Part shown: positions 9,494 through 21,500 of the stretch, piece by piece
How positions within the stretch are numbered: position 1 is the first letter of the stretch
How the letters are laid out: each line of letters opens with the position of its first letter
Origin: Eukaryota sp. TZLM1-RC
Lineage: Eukaryota > Metamonada: BaSk clade
Reading direction: 5' to 3'
NCBI GenBank assembly: GCA_040285825.1
Contig: JAUPSS010000007.1
Location: 1,710,689 to 1,774,688, forward strand
Length of the DNA: 64,000 bases
The notes under the pieces: model-generated
What the model was told of the DNA's origin: nothing
Seen by the model: only the letters and a program-made list of their open reading frames with translations
The model's database searches: none
Translations under genes and position numbers: made by a program

Positions 9494-12400
9494 ATGCACC
9501 TTAAGTTTCGACAGAGTGTTGTTCAGGGAGATGAAAAAACCAGTCCCATATCTGGTGTTTCTTGGTCCCCTGATAACAAGCGTTTGGCTGTTGCTTATAA
9601 TAACACCATCCACCTTTTTGATGACAACTTGGAGTGGAGGGATAAGTTCTCCACACGACCTGGGGACAAGAAGACCCATAGACCTTACACAATCAGAGAT
9701 ATAGCTTTCTCTCCTGATTACTCACGCATAGCAGTTGCTCAAACAGATTGCTCCCTTTTTGTATATCGTATTGGAACTGACTGGGACGACCGTAAATCCA
9801 TCTGTAACAAATTCTTATTATCGTCACCTGTGGCCTCTATGTACTGGCCTTCTGCCTCCCCTTCTCTCCTCTTCTTCAGCACACTGGACGGAAGCATTCG
9901 CATGGGTCATCTTAAAACCAACAAAGACACTCAGCTTTTTAAACACGATTTCCCTGCAACCTGCATCACGTTTTCCACTGACGGACTTGTTCTACTTACC
10001 GCTCATATGGACGGTTCCCTTCACCGTTTCACTTTTGACTCCCATCTCAAATCTGCTTCTCATGTCCAGCTTCCCAAACTTTCTTTTGCTCCGAGGTCTT
10101 TGGCTGCTGGAATAGAAACGTGGTTAGTGTTAGATGACCACTGTAATGTTTCCATTATCAGTAACAGTGGATCAGTCATTCAGTCATTATCAAGCAATTC
10201 TTCCAGACAATTCACTTGTTTTTCTCTTTCTCCGTCAAAAACTACTCTGTTGGTTGGCTCATTCGAAAGTGTTTTAGTTTATGTTTATAACGAACGGAGG
10301 TCCCTTTGGACCCTGAAACAGACTATTAATATCCCCAACTACAAGTCTATTACTTCAATTAAGTGGAAACCAGATTCTAGTAGAGTTGCCCTGGCCACGT
10401 TTTCGGGCTTTGTTGATGTTTATGAAGCTTGCCTTAGACGAATTTTCCTAAAGCAAGGGAGGTTTGAATTGACGTTTATCTCATCAACTTCTGTTATAGT
10501 CAAGATCACTTCCTCTGGTGAACGACTTCAGCTATCAACCTCATTTGGATCTGAAATCACTAATATTAAGATATTTAAAGATCGATTTTTAGTTGCTCGA
10601 ACTGCCGAATCCTTGTTGCTAGCTGATCTATTAACAAAATCTTGCTCAGAATTACCTTGGAATACCAATATTAACGAGGAGGAAGATGACCAAGATCAAT
10701 CAACTCAAGAACGGTTTATCTTTGAAGAAGACTCTGGAATGGCGATGATATTTCTGTCTGGGGAATTAATGTTTGTTGAGATTGGTCAGAATGACGTTGC
10801 ACTGACTGTAAGAACTGAGAAAGTTAATCAGCACGTGATTTCAACTGCTTTTAACAATAGATTAAACTCAAAAAACCATATTCCAAAAAGAAGAATTGCG
10901 CATTTGATTGATAGTTATACCATCAGTGTGCTAGATCTTACCCTTAATGATGGTTCCGGATCTTCAACCACTCAAGTATGCTCTTTTTCTCACCAAGAAG
11001 TAATTGATTTTGTTGAACTAAATTGTTTTTCAGATAAGCTTTTATTTAGAGATCGTATGGGAAATCTTTTTATTGCCTATTTAGAATCCAACTCAGCAGA
11101 TGATTCATTTGTATTTAATGAGGTCGATATCCAACTGTTACTCACATCCTGTCATTACGTCCAATGGGTTCCTCAATCTGATGTTATTGTAGCTCAGTCA
11201 GACGCTAAGCTTTCTGTCTGGTACGATTCCAATACCCCTTCAAAGAACGCTACTATTGACATTACTGGGGAACTTGTCGATATAGAAAGAAATAGCGGAA
11301 AAACTGAAGTTGTAGTAGAAGAAGGTCATTCTCAAGTTTCTTATGTCCTTGATGAGTCATTAATCGAGTTTTCTTCAGCAATGAGGAGGGGTAACCTAGT
11401 AAATGCCATGCAATGTATCGAAGACTTAGTTTTAGATTCTCAGGTTGAAGGTCTTTGGTTGAGGCTTTTGAATGAATGTATTCACCATGGAAAGTTATCA
11501 CTAGCCATTAGGTGTTGCTCAGTATTGGGCGATGTCTCAAAGGTGGAATATTTGAACAGTTTGATGGAACTTGGACAGGAAAATTTTGATTGCAGGTCAA
11601 CTGCTAGGTTGTCGTTGTTGACTGGTGATACAGAAACTGCCGAATCAGTCCTCCTAAGTCAAGGATTAATTGATGAAGCGATTGATCTTTTCCAATCTAT
11701 TGGACTTGACAATATTGCCCTTTCTATTGCCCAAAAGGCTAATCATCCTTCTTTTTCTTCAATTAAATCTGAAACGATTAGATATTACGTTGATTCTGGT
11801 CAAGAAGCTTTGGCCGCCCAAATCAAGGAGAATGAGAATGATTTCGTTGGAGCTATCAACCTCTATATAAAGGGAAGGCAACCAAGCAAAGCTGCAGACT
11901 TGATGTTTAGTCGTAACCTCTTTTATCAATCTCAGACCTTAGATATGGTAATTGCTGCTTTATGCGAAGTAAAAGATTTTAAGAAATGTGGCGAGTTGTT
12001 AGAAAAAGCTGAACGATTCAATGAAGCAATCGACTATTTCATTAAGGGTAATTTTTACGAACCTGCGGTTTCATTGGCCAAACTTTATGACAGTAGCTTA
12101 GTTGAAGATTTAACTATTGAATGGGGAGTTTATCTTTTGGAAAATCATCAACCTTCTGCTGCAAGTGGGTTGTTCTCAGAAGTAGGTCTTTATCTTTTGG
12201 CTAGTTATGCCGAGCACAAGGCTGGTAATATTGATATGGCTTTGGATTACTTAACCAAACAAACCCAGAAACAACTACCTTCTAATTATTCCTTTGTTAC
12301 GAAACAGTACATCCTGGTTTCCATTGCCGAAAACTTGGAATCCAGAAGGGATTATTCTCGTGCAGAAAGACTCTATTCCAATGCCGGAGTTCCTGAAAAG

Positions 12401-14320
12401 GCTGTTGAAATGTACACAAGGCTTTGTTTATGGACTGAAGCTTTCCGGTCTGCCCTTCAGTATATGAATGAGGGGGAAGTGGTGAGCTTGTATGTTGAGC
12501 ATGCGAATAACTTGGTAGTGGCTGGTAAATTGGCTGAGGCGGAAAAACTGTATATTGCTATTAACCAAGTTGATCTAGCTATTGAAATGTACAGAGTTCA
12601 TCACCAGTTTGATTCAATGATTCGCTTAGTCAAAATTTACAGGAAAGATTTATTAAATGAAACATATATTGCAATTGGGCAAAAGCTCGAATCAATGAGT
12701 GATATTGAAGGTGCTATCAAGCATTACCTTGAAGCGAAGCAATGGAAACTCGCTGTTGCAACCTTGAAGGTTAACAAACAATGGGAAAAGGCCCTCGCTT
12801 TGGCTAAACTTCATGGTGGAAGTTCTGCTGGTAAGGTTGTTGCCTACCATTGGGCAGAAGAAAAAGGAGGTCAGGAAGGAGTGGATTTGCTATTGAAACA
12901 TGGCTATGTCGACCAGGCTATTGATTTTTGTTTGAATAATGAAATGGAATCTTTAGCTGTAAGTGTAGCCGAAAAGTATTCACCTGCTACCATTAACAAA
13001 GTTTATGTGTCATTAGCTGGCACTGCTGTAAAAAGGGGCGACCTTGCAACTGCTGAAAGTTTTTTTGTCAAGGGTGGATGTATTAAGGAAGCTATTGACG
13101 TTTATATTGATCAAAACGACTGGCAGTCCGCTAATCGAGTTGCCGAAACCCACCAATCAAATTTGATTGATTACGTTAGAGAACGACAGTCAAGATCTAG
13201 GTTAACTTCTAGACCAGCCACAGCAAATAACCACATTTTTAGGCCTTCAACTGCATCAAAACCTCTCAATTTGGTTTCTGAATCTCAATTGAGTCACTTA
13301 ATCAGTGAACCTCAACATAAAGGAAATCGGCAGCCTCTCCACGAATTCTCAACAATTGAGGAACTTTGTAAGCAAGGTAATTGGAATAAGGGTCAAGTTT
13401 TGGCAGAAGAACAAGGTCCTGAAGCAATGAAAGTTTTTGGATTTTACTATTCAAAGTTCCTATTCGATTCTAACAAAATTAATGATTGTTTGGACATTGC
13501 TTCTAGATATGAACTTTGTTTAGGTCAAGAAGCTGTTGATTTTGTGAAGGGACTTTCTATTCTAATATTGTCTTGCCCCCAAAATTCTCCTTTTAATGAT
13601 GTTGAAATTGTTTCTACTTTGAGGAAAGTTGTTTTAAATTTGTGGTTGATTTCTTTTGCTACCGGACAACACTCTGATTTGTCTATTCAAATTGAAGAAT
13701 TATTGTGGATGGTTAACTTTTACTGTCGTGGCCTCGAATGTCGTCATTTGGAACTTTTTGATCTTTCAGCCAAGTTGTTCACATCACTGCTTCGCTATAA
13801 TGGTACTCTGCCTTCGGATAAGTTATTCTTGGAAGCGGGATTGGCTTGTAAATTGGCCAATCAAACCAATGCCGCATGGGTGTTTTTGGATAAATATATT
13901 GATATTGTAGAAGCAATTGAAGAAGAATCGGACTATATTGAGGGCTGTAATCTTGTTTCTACTGACATTCCTTTAGAAAATGTGACCATGCCGAGGAACC
14001 ATTATGCACCATCATCAGTTCGGGAAAACCAAAGGCAATACGTTCTCACAATGTCTATGGCGGAAGAAGTGCATTCTGAGCCTAACACAAGGCCTTGTCC
14101 TCACTGTGGTCAGGAAATTTATGAAGCTAGGATGTCATGTCCATATTGTGAAGCACAATTTTCTCCCTGTGCAGCATCTGGCTTCCCCTTGTCGATTACC
14201 TCTGAAAAACACCAATGTAGGGAATGCAAAAAAGAGAGTGGAATTGCTGATCTTAATTCATGGGTTTCGAGGACTAAGAAATGTCCTTTTTGCGATTGTT
14301 TTTCTGCTCCGTCTTATTAA
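9494..14320 (+). CDS. IFT172: Intraflagellar transport protein 172 (IFT-B)
   Basis: This 1,608-residue protein is the large peripheral IFT-B subunit that links IFT trains to the ciliary-tip turnaround. The N-terminus (MHLKFRQSVV...) and the DKFSTRPGD...RDIAFSPDYSRIAVAQTD...VYRIGTDWDDRKSICNKF stretch match IFT172 closely. Residues 1 to about 600 form the tandem WD40 propellers, and about 620-1450 is a long TPR/alpha-solenoid with repeated A-I-x-L-Y and A-L-A-x-x motifs. Residues 1535-1608 form a compact zinc-binding tail with four CxxC pairs (CPHC 1535, CPYC 1549, CREC 1575, CPFC 1597). Length is somewhat below the animal form (about 1,750). One uninterrupted exon of 4.8 kb. A residual linker at about 1230-1290 is Ser/Arg-rich. 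Its presence is direct evidence for cilia. Confidence 0.97.
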   Translation: MHLKFRQSVVQGDEKTSPISGVSWSPDNKRLAVAYNNTIHLFDDNLEWRDKFSTRPGDKKTHRPYTIRDIAFSPDYSRIAVAQTDCSLFVYRIGTDWDDRKSICNKFLLSSPVASMYWPSASPSLLFFSTLDGSIRMGHLKTNKDTQLFKHDFPATCITFSTDGLVLLTAHMDGSLHRFTFDSHLKSASHVQLPKLSFAPRSLAAGIETWLVLDDHCNVSIISNSGSVIQSLSSNSSRQFTCFSLSPSKTTLLVGSFESVLVYVYNERRSLWTLKQTINIPNYKSITSIKWKPDSSRVALATFSGFVDVYEACLRRIFLKQGRFELTFISSTSVIVKITSSGERLQLSTSFGSEITNIKIFKDRFLVARTAESLLLADLLTKSCSELPWNTNINEEEDDQDQSTQERFIFEEDSGMAMIFLSGELMFVEIGQNDVALTVRTEKVNQHVISTAFNNRLNSKNHIPKRRIAHLIDSYTISVLDLTLNDGSGSSTTQVCSFSHQEVIDFVELNCFSDKLLFRDRMGNLFIAYLESNSADDSFVFNEVDIQLLLTSCHYVQWVPQSDVIVAQSDAKLSVWYDSNTPSKNATIDITGELVDIERNSGKTEVVVEEGHSQVSYVLDESLIEFSSAMRRGNLVNAMQCIEDLVLDSQVEGLWLRLLNECIHHGKLSLAIRCCSVLGDVSKVEYLNSLMELGQENFDCRSTARLSLLTGDTETAESVLLSQGLIDEAIDLFQSIGLDNIALSIAQKANHPSFSSIKSETIRYYVDSGQEALAAQIKENENDFVGAINLYIKGRQPSKAADLMFSRNLFYQSQTLDMVIAALCEVKDFKKCGELLEKAERFNEAIDYFIKGNFYEPAVSLAKLYDSSLVEDLTIEWGVYLLENHQPSAASGLFSEVGLYLLASYAEHKAGNIDMALDYLTKQTQKQLPSNYSFVTKQYILVSIAENLESRRDYSRAERLYSNAGVPEKAVEMYTRLCLWTEAFRSALQYMNEGEVVSLYVEHANNLVVAGKLAEAEKLYIAINQVDLAIEMYRVHHQFDSMIRLVKIYRKDLLNETYIAIGQKLESMSDIEGAIKHYLEAKQWKLAVATLKVNKQWEKALALAKLHGGSSAGKVVAYHWAEEKGGQEGVDLLLKHGYVDQAIDFCLNNEMESLAVSVAEKYSPATINKVYVSLAGTAVKRGDLATAESFFVKGGCIKEAIDVYIDQNDWQSANRVAETHQSNLIDYVRERQSRSRLTSRPATANNHIFRPSTASKPLNLVSESQLSHLISEPQHKGNRQPLHEFSTIEELCKQGNWNKGQVLAEEQGPEAMKVFGFYYSKFLFDSNKINDCLDIASRYELCLGQEAVDFVKGLSILILSCPQNSPFNDVEIVSTLRKVVLNLWLISFATGQHSDLSIQIEELLWMVNFYCRGLECRHLELFDLSAKLFTSLLRYNGTLPSDKLFLEAGLACKLANQTNAAWVFLDKYIDIVEAIEEESDYIEGCNLVSTDIPLENVTMPRNHYAPSSVRENQRQYVLTMSMAEEVHSEPNTRPCPHCGQEIYEARMSCPYCEAQFSPCAASGFPLSITSEKHQCRECKKESGIADLNSWVSRTKKCPFCDCFSAPSY

Positions 14321-14492
14321 TTCAATAAATTTTGTATTATTATGTGAATAAAATAGGTTTTATTTACTTATTTTTTACAACAGTTTTTTAAATGAATTTA
14401 CTCAATGTGCATAAACCCCTGATTCAACAACAAAATAAAAAAAGAATCAATTTATTGAAACACTAACAAAGAGTGTTGAAAAAGAAAAATTA

Positions 14493-15113
14493 TCACAATG
14501 GACAGACAGAAGCAGGAATTGGTGAAGGCAATGCTGATTGTTCAAACTCCTGTTCATTTGCGGTCAACGTAGACACTAAATCACAAAGACAATGTGCCAG
14601 ATCCCGATTATTGGAGACAACATAGCTCCATTCACGATTTTCATAAAACTTAAGGACCTCCTGCATCCACTCAAACCTATGTTCGTTATAAAGGCGGCGA
14701 CGGGGTTCTTTCAGAAGCCTGGACTGGATTCTGTTCCACAAAATGGATGTTTCAACCTTGAGATAGACAGTCACAATCTTAATACCAGCCAGTTGTTCCA
14801 TCTCGGAGACCACAGATCGCAGAACATCTGATAAAAGGTGACCATTGGAAGCATAGAGCTCAGCAGAGAAGGGACTTCGATCAGCAATAAAAACATTATT
14901 GGAGTTGTTTCCTAGTTCTTCCTTCTTCTTTAAAAGTCGTGCAAACCAGTGTGAAACCCACTGGAGTTCCATGGTTAAACTTTGGGGATGGAGAACGGAA
15001 CTTGGCACATCCATGAAGGCCTCATCAAGTATGTTGAAACCGATAGATTGGAACTGCTGGAGAAGACTCGATTTGCCACAGCCATGAACACCTTCAAGAC
15101 ATACTACAAGCAT
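14493..15113 (-). CDS. P-loop nucleoside/nucleotide kinase-like protein
   Basis: This 206-residue protein starts at the ATG at 15113 (MLVVCLEGVHGCGKSS), giving a Walker A motif GVHGCGKSS at about residues 8-16. A DRS block (FIADRSPFSAELY) in the middle resembles the DR(S/Y) motif of deoxynucleoside and thymidylate kinases. A later Arg-rich lid-like segment is present (WNRIQSRLLKEPRRRLYNE). Overall it looks like a small dNK/TMPK-type or AAA_28-like kinase that phosphorylates a nucleoside or nucleotide; the substrate cannot be read from the sequence. It is convergent with IFT172 (about 170 bp between stops). The fold call is reasonable; the exact enzyme is not assigned. Confidence 0.7.
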   Translation of the reverse strand: MLVVCLEGVHGCGKSSLLQQFQSIGFNILDEAFMDVPSSVLHPQSLTMELQWVSHWFARLLKKKEELGNNSNNVFIADRSPFSAELYASNGHLLSDVLRSVVSEMEQLAGIKIVTVYLKVETSILWNRIQSRLLKEPRRRLYNEHRFEWMQEVLKFYENREWSYVVSNNRDLAHCLCDLVSTLTANEQEFEQSALPSPIPASVCPL

Positions 15114-15959
15114 GATGAACAAAGTGATAGGTTAGCAGAGCATTTTTTGGGATCCATATCAAGAAAATTGTTGTGTGATATAAAATTGTCATGTTGGAGT
15201 GGATTTCATTTGAAATGCATATTTACTGGTATCTTCAAGCATCATTCAAACCTATGCCAAGAACTTTCTTTCTTGGTGAGATCGTCCACAGACCTTCTAG
15301 AATCCTTGAATAATTGGCCACCAATCTCAGTGAGTCGATTTCTCCTCTAGAACAATACGTAGCTTTGAACCTAGTTTCTTTGTGGTCTCTGGAACGCTTC
15401 TGGTCTTGTTCCATAGTAGTGCCCACTATTTACAATTTCTAGCTGATTTAGTGATGCAGAAATGTCTCTAGACCAAACATGATTATTTTAACTTGCTACT
15501 TGGCTACGAATACATCGTGATATACTAACTCCTGTCTTCACTTGTTTTACCATCAGTTGTCAATATACACTCTTACACCTTTGGTATAGTTTGTTCGCTC
15601 TCTACGAATCAACTCACTTCAATCTCAATCTACTCCTATATACTTAAACTTCTAAAGTCTAATGAGCAGAAGATTTTTGAACTTACTGAACTCGAATTGA
15701 AACTCAATTGATGACATTTGTAATGTTAGTCAACTGGTTTCCTTGCAGGGATTGATTTTGACCAATTTCATATCAATGTAGTGTGATGCGATGATGAGTC
15801 TGAAGACATCCACGCTGCTATGAGTGAAACCTATCCCCTTGAATTCAGGTTCGGATGCCCCTGTCTGTCACTACCTGATGTCAACATAAAGCACTCTTCG
15901 CATCATCTTTTATCAGACATTAATTATTGTTATTATCAAATTATAATAAACTTTTTTTA
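15114..15959. other. Intergenic; holds one copy of a 47-bp repeat
   Basis: No supported gene. Short frames on both strands lack family motifs. Contains the dispersed 47-bp sequence at 15809-15855, annotated separately. Confidence 0.4.
15809..15855. repeat. 47-bp dispersed sequence, copy 1
   Basis: Identical to 63508-63554 at 46 of 47 positions, starting TCCACGCTGCTATGAGT and ending AATTCAGGTTCGGA. Flanking sequences are unrelated. It is in the same orientation as the second copy. Confidence 0.85.
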
Positions 15960-17040
15960 AAAAACTAGAATATTTATTGAGATACAAAAACCCATCTAGA
16001 ATTCAATATCCTCCAAACAAGCGTCACTATTACTGAACCTACTCACAGCATTACGTTCATATTCTACACCAATAGCTAAAAGTGCCTTTGAAATCATTGT
16101 TGGAATAGACTTGAAAATGCAAAAAACAATTCTATTTAACCAGAAAGTGGAATTCATTGTTTTACCAGACCTATTCAGTAACACTTTTTTAAAATTTTCC
16201 AAAAAGTGCAACCCTGAAGGTCCAATATTGCCAAAAAGAGAAATTGCAAACGGCACAAACTGATATTTCACATGTTCCACTCTACCTAGCTGTGTCAAAG
16301 GTTCTTCATATTTTTTTATCTTCTTTTTTTCGGCGTTAGATAACGGCGAATCAGCGGAATACACTAAACGAGCAGCAGAATTTTTGCAAACATCAACTGA
16401 GACAACATCTACAACATTGAGAACACCATCGATCCCTGGAGCTACTAAATCTGCCCTTCTTTTACCAAAGGAATCATCAGTTTGATCTGAAGACAGCTTA
16501 CGTACTAGTGGCTCAATAAATGCCTCTATATTGAAACTTTTGCATATGGCATATAATTGATCACGAACTGAGTCATGAACAATTGAGCGATAAGTTATAA
16601 AATACTTACAGTTTAAAATATGGGAAAGCGTAACAACACTCTTGCAGCGACAAATTAAATCATTTGGTAAAGAACAAGGCCATATAAAACATCTCATTCT
16701 CATTGCAGTGGTCCATTGGTGATCATTGAGTAGAAGGCCATAAATATTGGGAATTTGGGAGATTAGGCAACTTGAGCAACTGTCTTCAAGATCAATCAAA
16801 CAGTTTGCAAAAACGGGATTTTTTTCTTTAGCCAAGCTAAGACGTACAATATAATCCAAGTTTTCTAAAACTTTCAAGATTTTTTTCTGCAATTTTGCAA
16901 AAGTCAGTGGTAAGGAGAGCAAGCTTCTTGGAGGAAGTTCCACAATATCAGAGGGGAAACATTTAGACCAAATATTGGGTGAAAGAGTTTCAATTTCTGT
17001 TGCAAAGAAATAAGATAAGAGCTGCCACAATTTTCAATTA
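15960..17040 (-). mobile_element. Retroelement C-terminal part (family A relative) with intact endonuclease ORF
   Basis: A 344-codon open frame (15996-17030) encodes the C-terminal third of a family A-like retroelement protein. In order: the IWSKCFPSDIVELPPRSL block, the SLAKEKNPVFANCL block, the MRMRCFIWPCSLP block, the knuckle C-R-C-X7-H-ILN-C, the YRSIVHDSVRDQLY helix, and the endonuclease-like RADLVAPGIDG...VVDVVSVD with D-X13-D spacing. It lacks the whole RT domain, so it is 5'-truncated. Unlike most copies it has no internal stop over 1 kb. It differs clearly from the 30-33 kb family A copy and is a separate subfamily. The 3' end near 15960 is A/T-rich. Confidence 0.8.
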
Positions 17041-17599
17041 GATGAATTTTTTCAGGAAAAATAAACTTGGGTAAATACATTTACAAATCTTTTTTTAATC
17101 TATAGCAATATCGAATCGATTACCTTTCGATTATCGTGTCAGACACAAGTTATGGATGTGCTCTCTTTTGACTGTTTTGAACAAATTTGGTTTTCTTTAT
17201 TCAATTATATTTGGTTAGTTTTCGGTTTGAAATTAAATTCTTCATCTGTTCTGTTGTTGTTGAACTCTCTTAAACAGAATGTTTTGTTTTAGTAGTGAAG
17301 GATGTCTATGATATCAGATTTCATTATTCCTTTAAAATTCTTGATAGTAATATGAAAGTTAAAATTAATCGACCTCCGCAAAATGGGTGACCTTTCAGAA
17401 AAATTGCTTGCTGTTGACGTAATTCGGGTGGTTTTGGTCTGAAGAAAGGTGGTCGATCAGAATGATTGATTTTTCAAAGACGTGTTGCATTAGCTTGATG
17501 ACGTGTTATATAAGAAATCAAATATAATCATTATTTCTTCACTATATATCGTCAAGATGTATTCCAAACTATCTCTTTTATTCGAATTGTTTTAAGAAA
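17041..17599. other. AT-rich intergenic
   Basis: No supported gene, RNA or repeat structure was recognised between two retroelement pieces. Confidence 0.4.
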
Positions 17600-18115
17600 T
17601 ATATTTATTTATTAGACTACGAATAAAAATCATCAAAGACACAACTTAAGCTCTCCATCCTCAAAACCTGCCTCTCCCACATCGAATCTGTCAATTACTA
17701 AACATTTAGAAAATTTACCAGAAGAAGAAAGTGAATCAGAAACAACCTCCATTTTACCAATAAACAAGATTAAAAAATCTTGCAGTGCTTCCCTTTGTAA
17801 CTACGATGAGATCTTCAAGGAATGCCAGAGCAGCCTCACCTCAAGAACCGAGCAAAGAAAAACCAAAGCAACTTAAATTATATTTTCATTATCAGAAGAA
17901 AAAGGTTTCTCGTATTTAACAATTGTGTATTTCTTGATTGCAAGAAGAGTGTTATTGATATCAGAATTAATGAAATGTTCATCAAGGAATTAGAAGGGTC
18001 AATAGACATGGCATCTAAAATGGTAAAGCTTCCATTTGAGCCAGGAAGAACAAAATCACCTCCTGTCAGACCCATAGAAGATCTATTATAATGCGTATTA
18101 TCATGTACGCATTAT
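17600..18115 (-). pseudogene. Retroelement family C 3' fragment
   Basis: This stretch aligns on the minus strand with the C-terminal end of the family C copy at 47.7-48.3 kb: the region encoding the extreme C-terminus (17650-17750 against 47765-47870) and the endonuclease-motif region (17990-18090 against 48155-48250). An internal deletion joins the two. An open plus-strand frame here (17822-18091) is only the antisense of the element. The 3' end has GAAATATATTTATTTATTAGA-like sequence, also found at the 3' end of the family A copy at 51.1 kb. Confidence 0.7.
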
Positions 18116-18547
18116 CATGTTGAGAATCCTGAGATTTCAATTTCCATCCCATGTCACTATATCATAATGACGATTGGTAACTTACCATTGACACTTGAGA
18201 CTCACAGAGTCGTTGCATTCAACGTTAAAGAGTCATGGCATTCACTAAATGTTGATTCATTAAGATGAGGACTTAGTTTACAGTGTGTTCATTGTCTGAT
18301 TACGTGAATTGTGTAACGTTAAACTTAATCTAAAGTTATCAAAGTCCATGCTACATTTAGGATTTATTGATTGGAATACGTTGCTACAATAGACCCAGTT
18401 GTTATACCGCTCAATGATCAACATAAAGTGTACACCACATGGTGCCATAAGTGGGAGTAATAGATAGTATAGCTTGAACTTTTTTTGTGAAATTGAATCT
18501 TTATCCGAAAATCCGATTTACCTGCACGAACTTTTTGATCCCTTACC
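18116..18547. other. Upstream region of HFM1
   Basis: No gene is visible; this is the 5' flank of the HFM1 helicase gene. No repeat or promoter motif is recognised. Confidence 0.4.
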
Positions 18548-21500
18548 ATGCAGTTCTCCTCAACTTTTCAGTCGGTTCTTGATAAGCTCCGCAACATGAG
18601 AGAGAACGGCTCTTCTGTGGCTCAACTTCCAAATAATCAGATCAAACCATCTATACCATCACCTTCTGTTCCACACTTCCAGTCTCCATTTGCGCACAAC
18701 AGTTCTATTATACAGGATGAACACTCTGAGCTAGATGATCTCCTTGACGATTACGATTCTATGGCAACTTCAACCATTCAACCATTGCGGCAAACACCAT
18801 CATCAACAATTAAACGTTCAAGTCCAATCACACATTCTGTACAACATTCAATTGCTGACGTTACCCATCAAAGACCTGCTTCCATGGACCCTTTTCAATT
18901 CTTAAACTCAAAGTTTCCAAACTTTTTCAAGTATCCATCGCTCAATACAGTTCAAACTACAACATTTTCAAAGCTCTTTGAAACTGACAATAATGTGGTT
19001 GTTTCAGCCCCCACTGGTAATGATCATTAATTTATCCAGTTACTTACTTTAGGATCAGGAAAGACCACTTTGTTTGAATTTGCCTTACTGCGAATGCTAG
19101 AGATACATGGTCCCAACAAGGTGAGGGCGATCTATATCGCTCCTATTAAAGCCTTGTGTCAAGAAAGGGTGACAGATTGGAAGGAAAAGTTTTCAAAGTT
19201 GAAACTTAAAGTTTTTGAGGGTATGTGAGTTTTTTTAAGCATTAACTACAGTAACTGGTGATTCTGGTGAAGATTCATTAGCTACCAAAAGTGGACTAGT
19301 TGTCACTACCCCTGAAAAAATTGATTTCGTATGATCAACCCTAAACTAACCCTAGGTAACAAGAAGACTTCGTGGAACTTCTTTCCATAATGTCAATTTG
19401 GTCATTATAGATGAAGTTCATCATTTGAATGAACCTAAAAGAGGGCCTGTACTTGAAGCAGTCATTTCAAGACTGAAGCTTAATTCTTCACCAAGATTTG
19501 TTGCCGCATCAGCCACTATTCCTAATATCAATGAGGTTGGCAGTTGGCTTGGGGCAGAAAGTTCTTCTATTTTCGTATTTGGAGAAGAACATCGTCCTGT
19601 ACCATTGGAAAAGGTAGTAATAGGAGTTCCTTCGAAAAACAATAATGCGTTTGTTTTTGACAAGTTCTTGGATTACAAACTATTTGATTTAATTTCAAAA
19701 TATTCACCAACTAAACCGGTATTAATTTTTTGTTCCACCAGAAAATCTGCTCAAGCCGCAGCCTCAAAGTTATCTTCTGATGCACATGGCTTTTTCACTT
19801 CTGGGTCCTCAAAACCTCAATTAACATCGCTTGCTGGCCAGATTCAAGACAAACACCTCGCAACTGTTTTTTTGAATGGTATTGCTACTCATTCAGCAGC
19901 TCTTAGCCATTCCGATAGATCGGTGGTTGAAAAGGGGTTTTTGGATGGGATCATTAGAGTTGTTTGCTGCACATCTACTCTCAGTATTGGCATTAATTTA
20001 CCTTGCTTTTGTGCAATAATTAAAGGTACGAATTACTACAATCCTGCCACTTCCTCCCAAAAAGAATACACAACTCTGTCAATTCTTCAGATGATTGGTC
20101 GAAGTGGAAGGCCTCAATTCGATACCTCGGCTATTTCTGTCATTTTAACGACTCCTGATAGAACCAATTATTTTTCTCGAATCACTAGTGGACAGGAAAC
20201 AGTTGAGTCACAGCTGTCAGAGCATTTAACAGAACATTTAAATGCTGAAGTAGCAGCTGGTATTATTACCAACATGAATGCAGCAGTTTTGTGGGTTAAA
20301 AGTACTTTTTTCTACCAAAGATTACAAATTCATGGCCAAGAGACTGTACAACTTGAACAAATGATTAGTCAGGAAATACAAAAGCTTATTGATGTATCAC
20401 TAGTGAAGTGGGTTGATAGCAATTCATTTACCTCAACTGAATTGGGTAAAATTGCTTCCAAACACTATGTATCTTTTGCCACTATTTCTGACTGTCTAGC
20501 CCTTTCATCTTCATCAACACTGCATGACTTACTTCTTATGTTAGCTGATTCAGATGAGTTGAATGGTCATGTCTTACGAAACAATGAAAAGAGAGATTTA
20601 AATTCAGTCATCCATGAAGATTTTGTCATATTTAAACCATCAACCCCAAAAGTGAAGACTACTGCTGACAAGATCGTTTTGCTTCTTCAATGTGCCGCTT
20701 TTGGGTTTTCCTTCGATTCGTGGTCCTTAAGATCAGACATGCAAATTATTCAACAAAAGATGACAAAGTTGTTAAAAACCATCGCTGAGTTATTTTTAGC
20801 ACAAGAAGGTCTTGATCTTGGTCGGTTTCGTTTTGTTAAGGAAATATATTTGATAGCAAAAGCACTAGAAAAATCTGTTTGGCCTCCACCCAATTCAAAG
20901 AACCACCAATCAACTGGTGAATTGAAACAGATCCAAGGTGTTGGACCAGCGATATCCAATTTGTTAAACAATTCTGGAATTTACACTTTAAAACAGCTTG
21001 CACAAACAGATCCAAGAAGAGTAGAGTTTATAACTAATAGAAATGCACCATTTGGCTCTAAACTAGTCAATGCTGCCAAGCAAGTGCCTGATTTTGAGCT
21101 AAATATTGTGAAAAGTTCTCGAAAAATGGCTCGTGATCAGACAGAAATACAAGTCGGTATTAGGTCAAAATTTGGGACCTTTCCTAAGAGTTTATTGGTA
21201 GTTGGAAATGTCAAAAATGATGTTGTTTTATACCGATGGATCAAATCTAATAGCAGCCAATTTACTGAGTCGTTTATTATTTCTTCTGTTCAATCTGTCA
21301 GAATGTTGAAGGTGGCTGTTTTAGTGATGGACTGGGTAAATGTCGATCAGGAAAGTATCTTTAACTTGATTACGGAAAATGATGAGTCGTTGCCATTAGT
21401 TATTGACCTTAACCGATGTTCAACCATTGGACCACCACAAACGAAAACCTGTGGCCATCGATGCAGAGATAAGAGTAAATGTCGTCATGCCTGTTGTAAA

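Noticed and set aside
15840-15860. AGGTTCGGA resembles the tRNA B box (GGTTCGANTCC)
   Set aside because: No acceptor, D or anticodon arm can be folded around it in either repeat copy, so no tRNA gene is called.
17822-18091. Plus-strand 89-codon frame
   Set aside because: It is the antisense of a family C retroelement fragment; the same antisense frame recurs at 48061-48252.
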